In this document: positions 1 to 6,185 of the stretch, in pieces
How the letters are laid out: each line of letters begins with the position of its first letter
Numbering within the stretch: position 1 is the first letter of the stretch
Assembly (NCBI GenBank): GCA_945874195.1
Contig: CAMCFW010000047.1
Span: forward strand, 1 to 10,071
Source of the DNA: Chryseobacterium gleum
Lineage (GTDB): Bacteria > Bacteroidota > Bacteroidia > UBA10329
Reading direction: 5' to 3'
DNA: 10,071 nt
Position numbers and translations under genes: made by a program
Notes under the pieces: generated by a model
Seen by the model: only the letters and a program-made list of their open reading frames with translations
Told to the model about the DNA's origin: nothing
Database searches by the model: none

Positions 1-1239
1 CACGTGTGTGGTGCTTACGGGGAGTCCCAAACTTGTGCTGACACCGATGGTACTCGCGGCAACGAGTTCAGCACTCATTCCCTGTGCGTAGGTGAGGTGT
101 GTCTTGCCAATGCGTTCTCCAATGGTTGCCACGATACGTTTCCAACCGATCATAGTGCCGAGTCCGAGCGAAAGGGAAATGATGATGATGACCCAAAAGG
201 GTGCATAATCGGTGAATCCGACCAAGGTAACGGCAGAGGTTTTCAGCGCTTTGCGTTGATAGTCGCTTACGACAAGGTCTTGACTGTCGAGTAGCTTTCT
301 GGCGGATTTGTCAATGACCAGAATATTCTTTCGGGTAAGGAATCTATCCTCCTTGGTCAGCTTCGATTCATTGCCCATTTTGGCATGAGAAGCGGCCATT
401 TGGTCCAGCTCGGTACGTATGACCTTCACATGAGAACTGTCGGTCTTGGATAACTTGGTGGCCTCCAGTGCAGTGATCACCTCGGTCATCTGAATGGTTC
501 CCAATTCGATCTGCCGATGGTCCTTCTTCATGTCAATGGCATAGTAGGTCGGTGCAATGGCAATGAGGATCAACATGATGAGCCCGACCCCTTTCTGACC
601 ATCGTTCGAACCATGTGTGAAGCTGACCCCGGTGCAGGTGAGAATGAGGATGCTGCGTATCCAAATCGGTGGTGCCTTTTTTTTCTCCGGCTCTTTGAAA
701 ATACTCTTGTCCTTCACGATGCTTTTCAGCCCGAACATGAGGAAAACGGTGAGTCCGAATCCGAAAAGAGGTGAGATCAGCAGCGAAAGTCCGATATCTG
801 TTACTTTGCCCCAGTTGACCGCATCGCTGGCACCTTCATTCATGAACGAATAACCGAGGGCAACTCCCAGAATGGAACCGATCAGCGTATGGGAACTGCT
901 GGCAGGAATGCCGAAGAACCAAGTGCCAAGATTCCAAAGGATGGCGGTGAGCAGCATGGCGAAAACGATGCTGACACTGTGGGAAATGTTCTGATCGATA
1001 AGCACATCGATGGGCAATAGGTGTATGATTCCCATTGCCACGGAGATTCCACCTGCAAAAACGCCCAACGCATTCCATATTCCACTCCAGATGACCGCCT
1101 GGGTCGGTTGGAGAGAGTGCGTGTAAATAACGGTGGCCACCGCATTGGCCGTATCGTGGAACCCGTTGATGAATTCAAATGCACAGGCGCAAAGGATGCA
1201 TAACACTAAAAGTACGAGAAGACCCGTTGAAATATCCAT
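1..1239 (-). CDS. pitA: PitA-type low-affinity inorganic phosphate transporter (C-terminus cut by window edge)
   Basis: Inner-membrane permease of the PiT family, which takes up phosphate (in E. coli PitA as a neutral metal-phosphate complex) with protons. Reading from the ATG at 1239, 413 codons stay open to base 1. Both halves of the family's inverted repeat are visible: GFHDTANAVATVI at about residues 26-38 and HGSNDGQKG at 209-217, each followed by its second signature, GIPASSSHTLIGSILG (110-125) and GLPVSTTH (405-412). The rest is hydrophobic segments, plus a charged loop at about residues 231-325 in the same place as the soluble loop of E. coli PitA. PitA is about 499 residues, so roughly 85 C-terminal residues are missing here. 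The lead-in to the second half (GTMIGWKRIVATIGERIGK) also matches PitA from memory. An A8 run in the coding strand (677-684) encodes Glu-Lys-Lys-Lys and the frame is intact across it. No phoU/DUF47-type partner is seen on the upstream side. Identity is firm; metal preference and regulation are not visible. Confidence 0.93.
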   Translation of the reverse strand, partial: MDISTGLLVLLVLCILCACAFEFINGFHDTANAVATVIYTHSLQPTQAVIWSGIWNALGVFAGGISVAMGIIHLLPIDVLIDQNISHSVSIVFAMLLTAILWNLGTWFFGIPASSSHTLIGSILGVALGYSFMNEGASDAVNWGKVTDIGLSLLISPLFGFGLTVFLMFGLKSIVKDKSIFKEPEKKKAPPIWIRSILILTCTGVSFTHGSNDGQKGVGLIMLILIAIAPTYYAIDMKKDHRQIELGTIQMTEVITALEATKLSKTDSSHVKVIRTELDQMAASHAKMGNESKLTKEDRFLTRKNILVIDKSARKLLDSQDLVVSDYQRKALKTSAVTLVGFTDYAPFWVIIIISLSLGLGTMIGWKRIVATIGERIGKTHLTYAQGMSAELVAASTIGVSTSLGLPVSTTHV

Positions 1240-1264
1240 GTGCTTGGTTTGGGATAATTGTACG

Positions 1265-1271
1265 CAAGGTA
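1265..1271 (-). promoter_or_regulatory. Possible -7 element for pitA
   Basis: On the minus strand this reads TACCTTG followed by CG. It is like the Bacteroidota -7 consensus TAnnTTTG but one T short. It lies 25 bases before the pitA start, the same arrangement as the better -7 motifs in this window. No clear -33 TTG is present. The call is an inference from position and resemblance only. Confidence 0.3.
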
Positions 1272-1293
1272 TTTAGGGGCTTTGAATCTATTG

Positions 1294-1308
1294 TTAACCT
1301 AACGTTAA
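1294..1308. promoter_or_regulatory. Inverted repeat upstream of pitA, possible operator
   Basis: TTAAC, five spacer bases, then GTTAA form a perfect 5-bp inverted repeat. The spacer CTAAC makes a second, overlapping palindrome (TAACGTTA). It lies just upstream of the candidate pitA -7 element, near -43 from the inferred transcription start, where a regulator could bind. It does not resemble the proteobacterial Pho box. Half-sites this short in AT-rich spacer DNA can arise by chance. The remainder of the 1240-1440 gap shows nothing else I can support apart from the hairpin at 1397-1432. Confidence 0.25.
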
Positions 1309-1396
1309 GTAAAACACCTCCTCCGAAATGGAACAAGCGCACGTTCGTTAATTGAAAAACGCCTTGGGCAAATTGCAGCTCACAAGCATTATCAGG

Positions 1397-1432
1397 CCCA
1401 TTAAGGTGGGATTCACCCCAGCGGACAATGGG
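1397..1432 (-). terminator. Nested hairpin after the stop of the 452-residue protein gene
   Basis: Outer arms CCCATT/AATGGG and inner arms TGGG/CCCA form a nested, interrupted hairpin starting 9 bases past the stop codon at 1441-1443. There is no U-tract after it on the minus strand, so it is not a standard intrinsic terminator. It may still stop or protect the transcript, or be chance. Confidence 0.22.
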
Positions 1433-1440
1433 TTCTATCT

Positions 1441-2799
1441 TTATATGATCGGCTGATCGAGAAAGAGCATCGGGTGTCCGTCAGGGCTTTCCGACCGCTT
1501 TTTGAACTGCTGGAGCTTCTTCTCATCGTTGCAGATGATGAAATACGCGTACTTGTCATCGAGCAGACTCTTGTAAACGCTCTTGTACTCGTCACCATCA
1601 GAAGTTGAAATTACCGTTACACCTACGCCCGATTCCTCACGGTATTTGTAGCACAACCCCTTCAACAATTTCTTGTAGTCTTCGGGCTTCCCGATTCCCA
1701 TCGAAGGCTTGAAAAAATGTTTCATGATGCCCGTGGCCTGAATAAGCTTGAAGATGCCTTTCGGGTTCACGATCTGAAATGTGAGGAATTCGCCCCAGTT
1801 CATCGCCCCACTGGCCGTTATGATGTTGCCACTGGCGTCCAAATGCGCATACACCCCACTCGATGGCGAATAGGCCTTCATACTGTGCATCAGCTTCTGA
1901 AACGACTCGAAATTCAAATGATTATAGAACAGATAGCGGTGCATTTTGGCGTGCATCTTCGCATAGTAGGCCCTCAATCGGGGCTCATCGTGCGTTATGT
2001 CCACCAGCTTATCGTATTCCTTTTTGCTTCCATAAAGCAGGTTGACCTTGCTATACATGGTAAAGGGCAGGCGCTCGTAATATTCGCCATGCAGTATGGT
2101 GTTACGATGCAGTGCCTCCTTAATGCTTTCGTTCTCTTTGCCCATGCAGGCAAAACAGAAATTGACCCCGTTCTGATAGACCAGATGATGTAGAATGGAG
2201 AACATCAACGAGAAGATCTTCTTCCTACGATAGATCTTCACCCCTCCCTCCGAATGTTCGGTCACACGGAGCATGTTGTAGTAATAGCCCTTCTCAATGA
2301 TGGTCGGGTCTTCGTAGGGCGCAAAATCGAACTCGTTGGCGTGTATGTAGCCCACAATGCGGTAATCGCGTTCCTCCTCCCCTTTTCCGAACACGTGAAT
2401 GGCCAGCACAATGATGGCATCGTAGTTCACCGACTGAATGGACTGCGGGATATTGTAGAACAGACTCTGGAAGCTCATTTTACCAGCTCCCTTCTCATTC
2501 TGATGATTTTCGGCCACGGCTATCACCTCCCTACACTGTTCCAAGAAGTAGTCCTGGTTTGTCTTCAGCTTGAAATGATGAAGAATGGGCGCAATGTGAT
2601 CCATATACGCAATAGGGAACGACAGCAGCAGCAGGTCTTCTTCAAACGTGTCTTCAGATGCCACAAGCGATTCGTTCACTTCAAACTTGAAGATACCCGC
2701 CTCGGTGCGTCCCTTATTGATGTGGAAATAGGGTCTGCGTTTGTCAAAAACGTCCCTCAACTCCTCCAGAGTTGGAATATCGGTGGTGGTGATGCTCAT
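1441..2799 (-). CDS. Uncharacterised protein, about 452 residues, weakly GNAT-like
   Basis: I do not recognise this family. The protein is soluble, with no signal peptide or membrane segment. The middle (about residues 145-235 from the chosen start) looks like a GNAT acyltransferase core: a beta-strand pair (RIVGYIHANEF, then GYYYNMLRVTEH), a basic turn YRRKK at the place of the acetyl-CoA pyrophosphate loop followed by a helix, then a strand and an Asn/Glu-rich turn (GKENESIKEAL). The canonical Gly-rich R/Q-x-x-G-x-G/A loop is missing, so acyl-CoA binding is unproven. A second alpha/beta region (about 310-450) has SSGVYAHLDASGNI and VGVTVISTSDGDEY and could be another GNAT-like half. The start was placed at the internal Met at 2799. 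The frame is open back to an ATG at 2847, adding 16 residues (SSVKLYVV...) that look less like a natural N-terminus. The gene diverges from the acyl-CoA dehydrogenase gene, and the shared gap carries a 20-bp palindrome, so the two may be co-regulated. Confidence 0.8.
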   Translation of the reverse strand: MSITTTDIPTLEELRDVFDKRRPYFHINKGRTEAGIFKFEVNESLVASEDTFEEDLLLLSFPIAYMDHIAPILHHFKLKTNQDYFLEQCREVIAVAENHQNEKGAGKMSFQSLFYNIPQSIQSVNYDAIIVLAIHVFGKGEEERDYRIVGYIHANEFDFAPYEDPTIIEKGYYYNMLRVTEHSEGGVKIYRRKKIFSLMFSILHHLVYQNGVNFCFACMGKENESIKEALHRNTILHGEYYERLPFTMYSKVNLLYGSKKEYDKLVDITHDEPRLRAYYAKMHAKMHRYLFYNHLNFESFQKLMHSMKAYSPSSGVYAHLDASGNIITASGAMNWGEFLTFQIVNPKGIFKLIQATGIMKHFFKPSMGIGKPEDYKKLLKGLCYKYREESGVGVTVISTSDGDEYKSVYKSLLDDKYAYFIICNDEKKLQQFKKRSESPDGHPMLFLDQPII

Positions 2800-2864
2800 G
2801 ACGCGAAGTAAGCAATTGCCCACGACATATAATTTGACGCTTGACAAGGACCTAAAATCACACG

Positions 2865-2884
2865 AAGCAATGCATGCATTGCTT
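2865..2884. promoter_or_regulatory. Perfect 20-bp palindrome, probable operator (or terminator-like hairpin)
   Basis: AAGCAATGCATGCATTGCTT is identical to its own reverse complement over all 20 bases. It sits in the divergent gap, ending 6 bases before the -7 element of the acyl-CoA dehydrogenase gene, so it covers the -33 to spacer region. That is a typical place for a dimeric repressor such as a TetR-family regulator of fatty-acid genes. As plus-strand RNA it could instead fold to an 8-bp stem with a CATG loop followed by seven U (2883-2889), which resembles an intrinsic terminator. However, no plus-strand gene in this window ends before it. I favour an operator. Confidence 0.55.
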
Positions 2885-2890
2885 TTTTTC

Positions 2891-2898
2891 TACTTTTG
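2891..2898 (+). promoter_or_regulatory. -7 promoter element of the acyl-CoA dehydrogenase gene
   Basis: TACTTTTG matches the Bacteroidota -7 consensus TAnnTTTG at every fixed position and is followed by CGTC. It lies 17 bases before the ATG at 2916, giving a leader of roughly a dozen bases. No good -33 TTG is present at the usual distance; the 20-bp palindrome occupies that place. The element supports the start at 2916, because the earlier in-frame ATG at 2874 lies upstream of it. Confidence 0.6.
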
Positions 2899-2915
2899 CG
2901 TCAAACACACATAAA

Positions 2916-4703
2916 ATGGCACTTACAGGCGGCTCATTCCTCCTTGAAAAAGGGAATCCAAAAGACATCTTCATCAAAGAAGAATTTACCGAAGAACAGA
3001 AGATGATCGGAGAGATGGTGAAGGATTTCTGTATTCAGGAAATTCAGGAACCACTGAAAAAACGCGGTTACGAACTAGATGCTTCCAAGCACCAACCTGA
3101 GATTCTCGAACTGCTCGAAAAGTCGGCCCAACTGGGGCTTTGCGGTGTGGCCATTGGCGAAGAATACGGTGGTATCGATCTCGATTTCAACACCGGACTC
3201 ATCTTCTCTGAAATGATATCGCTCGGTTTTTCGTTTGCCACCACCATCGGGGCCCACACTTCCATCGGGTCATTGCCCATTGTTTATTACGGCAACGATG
3301 CCCAGAAGGCAAAATACCTTCCTGGCGTAGCCTCAGGAACTTTGAAAGCATGTTATTGCCTCACCGAACCCACCGCAGGATCTGACGCCAATTCGGGAAA
3401 GACCCGCGCGGTGCTCAATGCAGAAGGAACGCATTATGTGATGAATGGGCAGAAGATGTGGATAACCAACGGAGGTTTTGCCGACATCTTCATCGTGTTC
3501 GCCAAAATTGATGAGGACAAGCGCCTCACCGCTTTCATCGTTGAAAAAGGATTTGGAGGCATCACCTTGGGTGCCGAAGAGAAGAAACTCGGCATCAAAG
3601 GTTCATCAACCGTTCAGGTGTTCTTCGAAAATACGATGATTCCGAAAGAGAACTTATTGGGCGAGCGCGAAGGCGGATTCGGCATGGCGCTCAACATACT
3701 CAACACCGGACGCATCAAACTGGCAGCCGGTACCAACGGTGGTTGCAAGTTCGCCATCGATCAGGCCATCGCCTACGCCAAAGAGCGCAAGCAATTCGAT
3801 ACGGCCATTGTTGAATTTGGGGCCATGCAGCACAAGTTGGGCGAAATGGCTTCTCGCACATTCTGCGTGGATGCTGGCATTTGGCGCATAGGGCGCAACA
3901 TAGACCTGAAAACCGAAGAACTGGTAAAGGCAGGAAAGACAAAGCAGGAGGCCAAATTGGAGGCCGTTCGCGAATACGCCATCGAGTGTGCCATCCTGAA
4001 AGTAAAAGGTTCTGATAATGTCGATTTTGCCAGTGACGAAACCCTTCAGATCTTCGGAGGAATGGGCTATTCTGCCGAAACAGGAATTGAAATGGCCTAC
4101 CGCGATGCGCGTATCACCAAGATCTACGAGGGCACCAACGAGATCAATAGACTGTTGTCGGTGGCCGAGTTGACCAAGCGTGCACTGAAGACCAAGGAGA
4201 TCGACCTGATGGGCGAAGGCAAGAATGTTCAGAAACGTGTGCTGAAGGCCTTCTTCACCGGAACCGCATCGGGCGCTGAAGAAGAAGCACGGATCGTGCA
4301 GGCCATAAAGGATGTCTTCATGTTCCTTTCTGGTGCTGCCGGAAAGAAACTGGGCAAGAAAATGGTGGACGAACAAGAAATTGTGATGAATCTGGCCGAC
4401 ATTCTGGCCGATGCATTCGTCTGCGATTCAGCCCACCTGAAGATCCGAAAAATGGAGACCGGTGATGCTGACAAGGCCAAGCTGGCCATACAGCGCGCCA
4501 TGCTGCAGATCTACCTCTACGAATCCCTGGAACGAACCCGGAAGACTGCTTTGGATGCCATTGCAGCCTACGCAGAAGGTTCAGAAAAGACGATGGCCAA
4601 ATACGTGGTAGGTAAACTCCTCAAATCGTATGATGTGAACCCGAAGGCACTTCGAAGACAAGTGGTGGCCTACATGGTGAAAGAGAACGGATACGCGTTC
4701 TAA
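2916..4703 (+). CDS. Acyl-CoA dehydrogenase, long form with C-terminal extension
   Basis: FAD enzyme that oxidises acyl-CoA to trans-2-enoyl-CoA in fatty-acid beta-oxidation and passes electrons to electron-transfer flavoprotein. It has 595 residues. An N-terminal helical domain is followed by the first family signature LTEPTAGSD (149-157), the flavin-contacting MWITNGG (181-187), a middle beta domain, and a C-terminal helical domain with GGMGYSAETGIEMAYRDARI and IYEGTNEI. E405 in YEGT is the expected catalytic base. Short- and medium-chain enzymes end soon after this point. Here about 170 more residues follow (from about 425), as in VLCAD/ACAD9-type enzymes, which suggests long-chain substrates; this is inferred from architecture. 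The start at 2916 (MALTGGSFLL) was chosen over the in-frame ATG at 2874, which lies inside the palindrome and before the -7 element. The gene appears to be transcribed alone, with a hairpin after its stop. No other beta-oxidation gene is in the window. Confidence 0.95.
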   Translation: MALTGGSFLLEKGNPKDIFIKEEFTEEQKMIGEMVKDFCIQEIQEPLKKRGYELDASKHQPEILELLEKSAQLGLCGVAIGEEYGGIDLDFNTGLIFSEMISLGFSFATTIGAHTSIGSLPIVYYGNDAQKAKYLPGVASGTLKACYCLTEPTAGSDANSGKTRAVLNAEGTHYVMNGQKMWITNGGFADIFIVFAKIDEDKRLTAFIVEKGFGGITLGAEEKKLGIKGSSTVQVFFENTMIPKENLLGEREGGFGMALNILNTGRIKLAAGTNGGCKFAIDQAIAYAKERKQFDTAIVEFGAMQHKLGEMASRTFCVDAGIWRIGRNIDLKTEELVKAGKTKQEAKLEAVREYAIECAILKVKGSDNVDFASDETLQIFGGMGYSAETGIEMAYRDARITKIYEGTNEINRLLSVAELTKRALKTKEIDLMGEGKNVQKRVLKAFFTGTASGAEEEARIVQAIKDVFMFLSGAAGKKLGKKMVDEQEIVMNLADILADAFVCDSAHLKIRKMETGDADKAKLAIQRAMLQIYLYESLERTRKTALDAIAAYAEGSEKTMAKYVVGKLLKSYDVNPKALRRQVVAYMVKENGYAF

Positions 4704-4729
4704 CGAAACCCTAAACTTTTCTGCCTGAC

Positions 4730-4763
4730 ATCTGAATCAGCAGTCGATAACTGATGATCAGAT
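4730..4763 (+). terminator. Hairpin after the acyl-CoA dehydrogenase gene
   Basis: ATCTGA-ATCAG pairs with CTGAT-GA-TCAGAT: 11 base pairs with a 2-base bulge and a 10-base loop, beginning 27 bases past the stop. It is followed by CAAAATTT, a poor U-tract. It is plausible as the transcript end because the next gene has its own promoter motif. Confidence 0.42.
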
Positions 4764-4840
4764 CAAAATTTCCTGCTTGAGGTAGATTCCAACTGAATTC
4801 CGCTGGTTGAATTTCGTGCTGCTATGGAACGTAGCTGGTC

Positions 4841-4869
4841 TTTGACCAAGTTGAAATCAAATACCTTTA
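4841..4869 (+). promoter_or_regulatory. Promoter of the M28 peptidase gene
   Basis: TTTG (4841-4844), 17 spacer bases, then TACCTTTA (4862-4869). This fits the Bacteroidota -33/-7 pattern TTG-N17-23-TAnnTTTG with one mismatch at the last position. It leaves a leader of about 12 bases before the ATG at 4888. The rest of the 4704-4887 gap holds only the hairpin at 4730-4763. Confidence 0.5.
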
Positions 4870-4887
4870 CACAAACAAAGGGAAAGC

Positions 4888-6060
4888 ATGGTTGTATTCG
4901 TCACCGAGATAGTGGCAAAATTCGGAGGTCGCTATTTTGGCAGCGAAGAAGAACATCAGGCTCAACTTCACACCAAGCAAGAATTCGAAAAGTATTGCCA
5001 TACTACACAATTAATGCCCTTCGATTCGGCATTGGAAGCACATTTTCAGTCCTTGAAAATATTCAGTGTGCTATATGGAGTGAGTTTGCTGCTCTATCAT
5101 TTCAGTTTGGTTTCGGCTGCCATCCTAGCTGTGGCAAATGCCGTCTTGTTTTTGGGCCATTTCGTCACTTATAGGCATTGGCTTGATTTTCTGTTCAAGA
5201 AGAAGCGTTCGCATAACGTGATAGGAGATATTGAGCCAACAGGTGAGGTTCGATCCACTATCATCATTGCAGGTCACATCGATAGCGTGAAGGAATTCAA
5301 ATGGTGGTATAAGCTAAAACATGCGGGTGCAGTGCTGTCTGTGGTGGCGGGTGTGCTTTTTCCATTACTAGCCGTTTTTCTGGTGTTGGCAACGATCTTT
5401 CCTGGCCCGTGGAGCATTTACTTTTGGTGGTTCTTTTTGCTCACCTGCCCCATTCTGATTGTTTATTTCGACATGCACGGTAAGGAGGTGGTGCATGGTG
5501 CGTTGGATAACCTGACGGGTGTTGCCATGTCCCTCGAAATGGCAAAGGTTTTCTCGAAGGAAAAGTTGCAGCACACCCGAATTCGTTGCATCAGTTTTGG
5601 AGCCGAAGAGGCTGGTTTGCGCGGAGCTTATGCTTACGGAAAAAAGCACAAGAAGCAGCTTCTGGAAGAAAATGCCTTACTCATTAATCTCGACACCATA
5701 AAAGATCTGGAGCATTTGGCCATAGCCACCCGCGAAACGAACACAATGGTTGGATTTGATCGGGAATTGATCGCGAAGATGGACAGGTCGTTTCAGTTTC
5801 ACGGCATTTCGGTCAAGAAGATACCGTTCGATGTCGGAGCGTCAGATGCATCGGCATTCCGAATGTTGGGGCTGCCGGCCCTCAGCCTGATCGGCATGCG
5901 CACCGACTCGCTCGATCCATGCTACCATACACGATTGGACAACCTAGACCACCTGAATGGCACGGCTATGGAAGCTTTGAAGCAAGTACTTGTTCATTTT
6001 ATCACAGATTGGGATTCGGCCCATGTTACAGAAGAACTGCACCAGAAGGAAAACAATTGA
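4888..6060 (+). CDS. Membrane-embedded M28-type zinc metallopeptidase
   Basis: 390 residues with the full M28 (aminopeptidase Y/S-like) di-zinc set in order: H130-x-D132 (AGHIDS), bridging D207 (GALDNLTG), catalytic E240 with ligand E241 (SFGAEEAGLRG), D269 (INLDT) and H347 (CYHTRLD). Such enzymes cleave amino acids or short peptides; the substrate here cannot be read. There is no signal peptide. Two hydrophobic segments lie before the catalytic part (about 56-75 and 76-95). Two more (about 146-172 and 175-194) fall between D132 and D207, inside the catalytic domain. Both parts of the site lie on the same side of that hairpin, so it can still assemble. Basic residues flank these segments on the catalytic side (KKKR 104-107; K135, K138, K142, K144), which by the positive-inside rule suggests a cytoplasmic active site, unlike the usual secreted M28 enzymes. 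The gene has its own promoter motif and is separated by 125 bases from the next gene, so joint function with neighbours is not indicated. Confidence 0.9.
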   Translation: MVVFVTEIVAKFGGRYFGSEEEHQAQLHTKQEFEKYCHTTQLMPFDSALEAHFQSLKIFSVLYGVSLLLYHFSLVSAAILAVANAVLFLGHFVTYRHWLDFLFKKKRSHNVIGDIEPTGEVRSTIIIAGHIDSVKEFKWWYKLKHAGAVLSVVAGVLFPLLAVFLVLATIFPGPWSIYFWWFFLLTCPILIVYFDMHGKEVVHGALDNLTGVAMSLEMAKVFSKEKLQHTRIRCISFGAEEAGLRGAYAYGKKHKKQLLEENALLINLDTIKDLEHLAIATRETNTMVGFDRELIAKMDRSFQFHGISVKKIPFDVGASDASAFRMLGLPALSLIGMRTDSLDPCYHTRLDNLDHLNGTAMEALKQVLVHFITDWDSAHVTEELHQKENN

Positions 6061-6152
6061 TGCTGGGCGTGGGCATGTGAAAGCCCCCTATTTCCATCAG
6101 TTCTAAGTTAAAAACTTTTGCGTCTATCAATTTCCTGCCAAATGGGAAGCAA

Positions 6153-6160
6153 TACCTTTG
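6153..6160 (+). promoter_or_regulatory. -7 promoter element of the oxoamine synthase-UspA operon
   Basis: TACCTTTG is a full match to the Bacteroidota TAnnTTTG element, 25 bases before the ATG at 6186. The -33 region is weak. A second candidate, AACTTTTG at 6113-6120, shares an 11-base stretch (ACTTTTGCGTC) with the promoter of the acyl-CoA dehydrogenase gene and may be an alternative start. The rest of the 6061-6185 gap shows nothing else I can support. Confidence 0.55.
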
Positions 6161-6185
6161 TCGGCAACCAAAAGACAAGAATTCG

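Noticed and set aside
179..190. ATG/GAT triplet repeat
   Set aside because: On the coding strand it is ATC ATC ATC, an Ile run in a membrane segment of pitA, not a microsatellite of note.
677..684. T8 homopolymer (A8 in the pitA coding strand) as a frameshift site
   Set aside because: The frame continues correctly on both sides through family motifs, so there is no sign of a programmed or erroneous shift.
1717..2811. Plus-strand frames of 158 and 185 codons
   Set aside because: Both are antisense to the 452-residue protein gene and lack recognisable motifs; the minus-strand frame is continuous and longer.
2874..2915. Upstream ATG giving a 609-residue acyl-CoA dehydrogenase
   Set aside because: The ATG lies inside the 20-bp palindrome and upstream of the -7 element, and the added residues (MHCFFSTFASNTHK) do not fit the family N-terminus.
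3654..4376. 240-codon open frame on the minus strand
   Set aside because: It lies wholly opposite the acyl-CoA dehydrogenase gene, whose motifs run intact through the region; its translation shows no family motif and is Cys/His-rich as antisense shadows often are.
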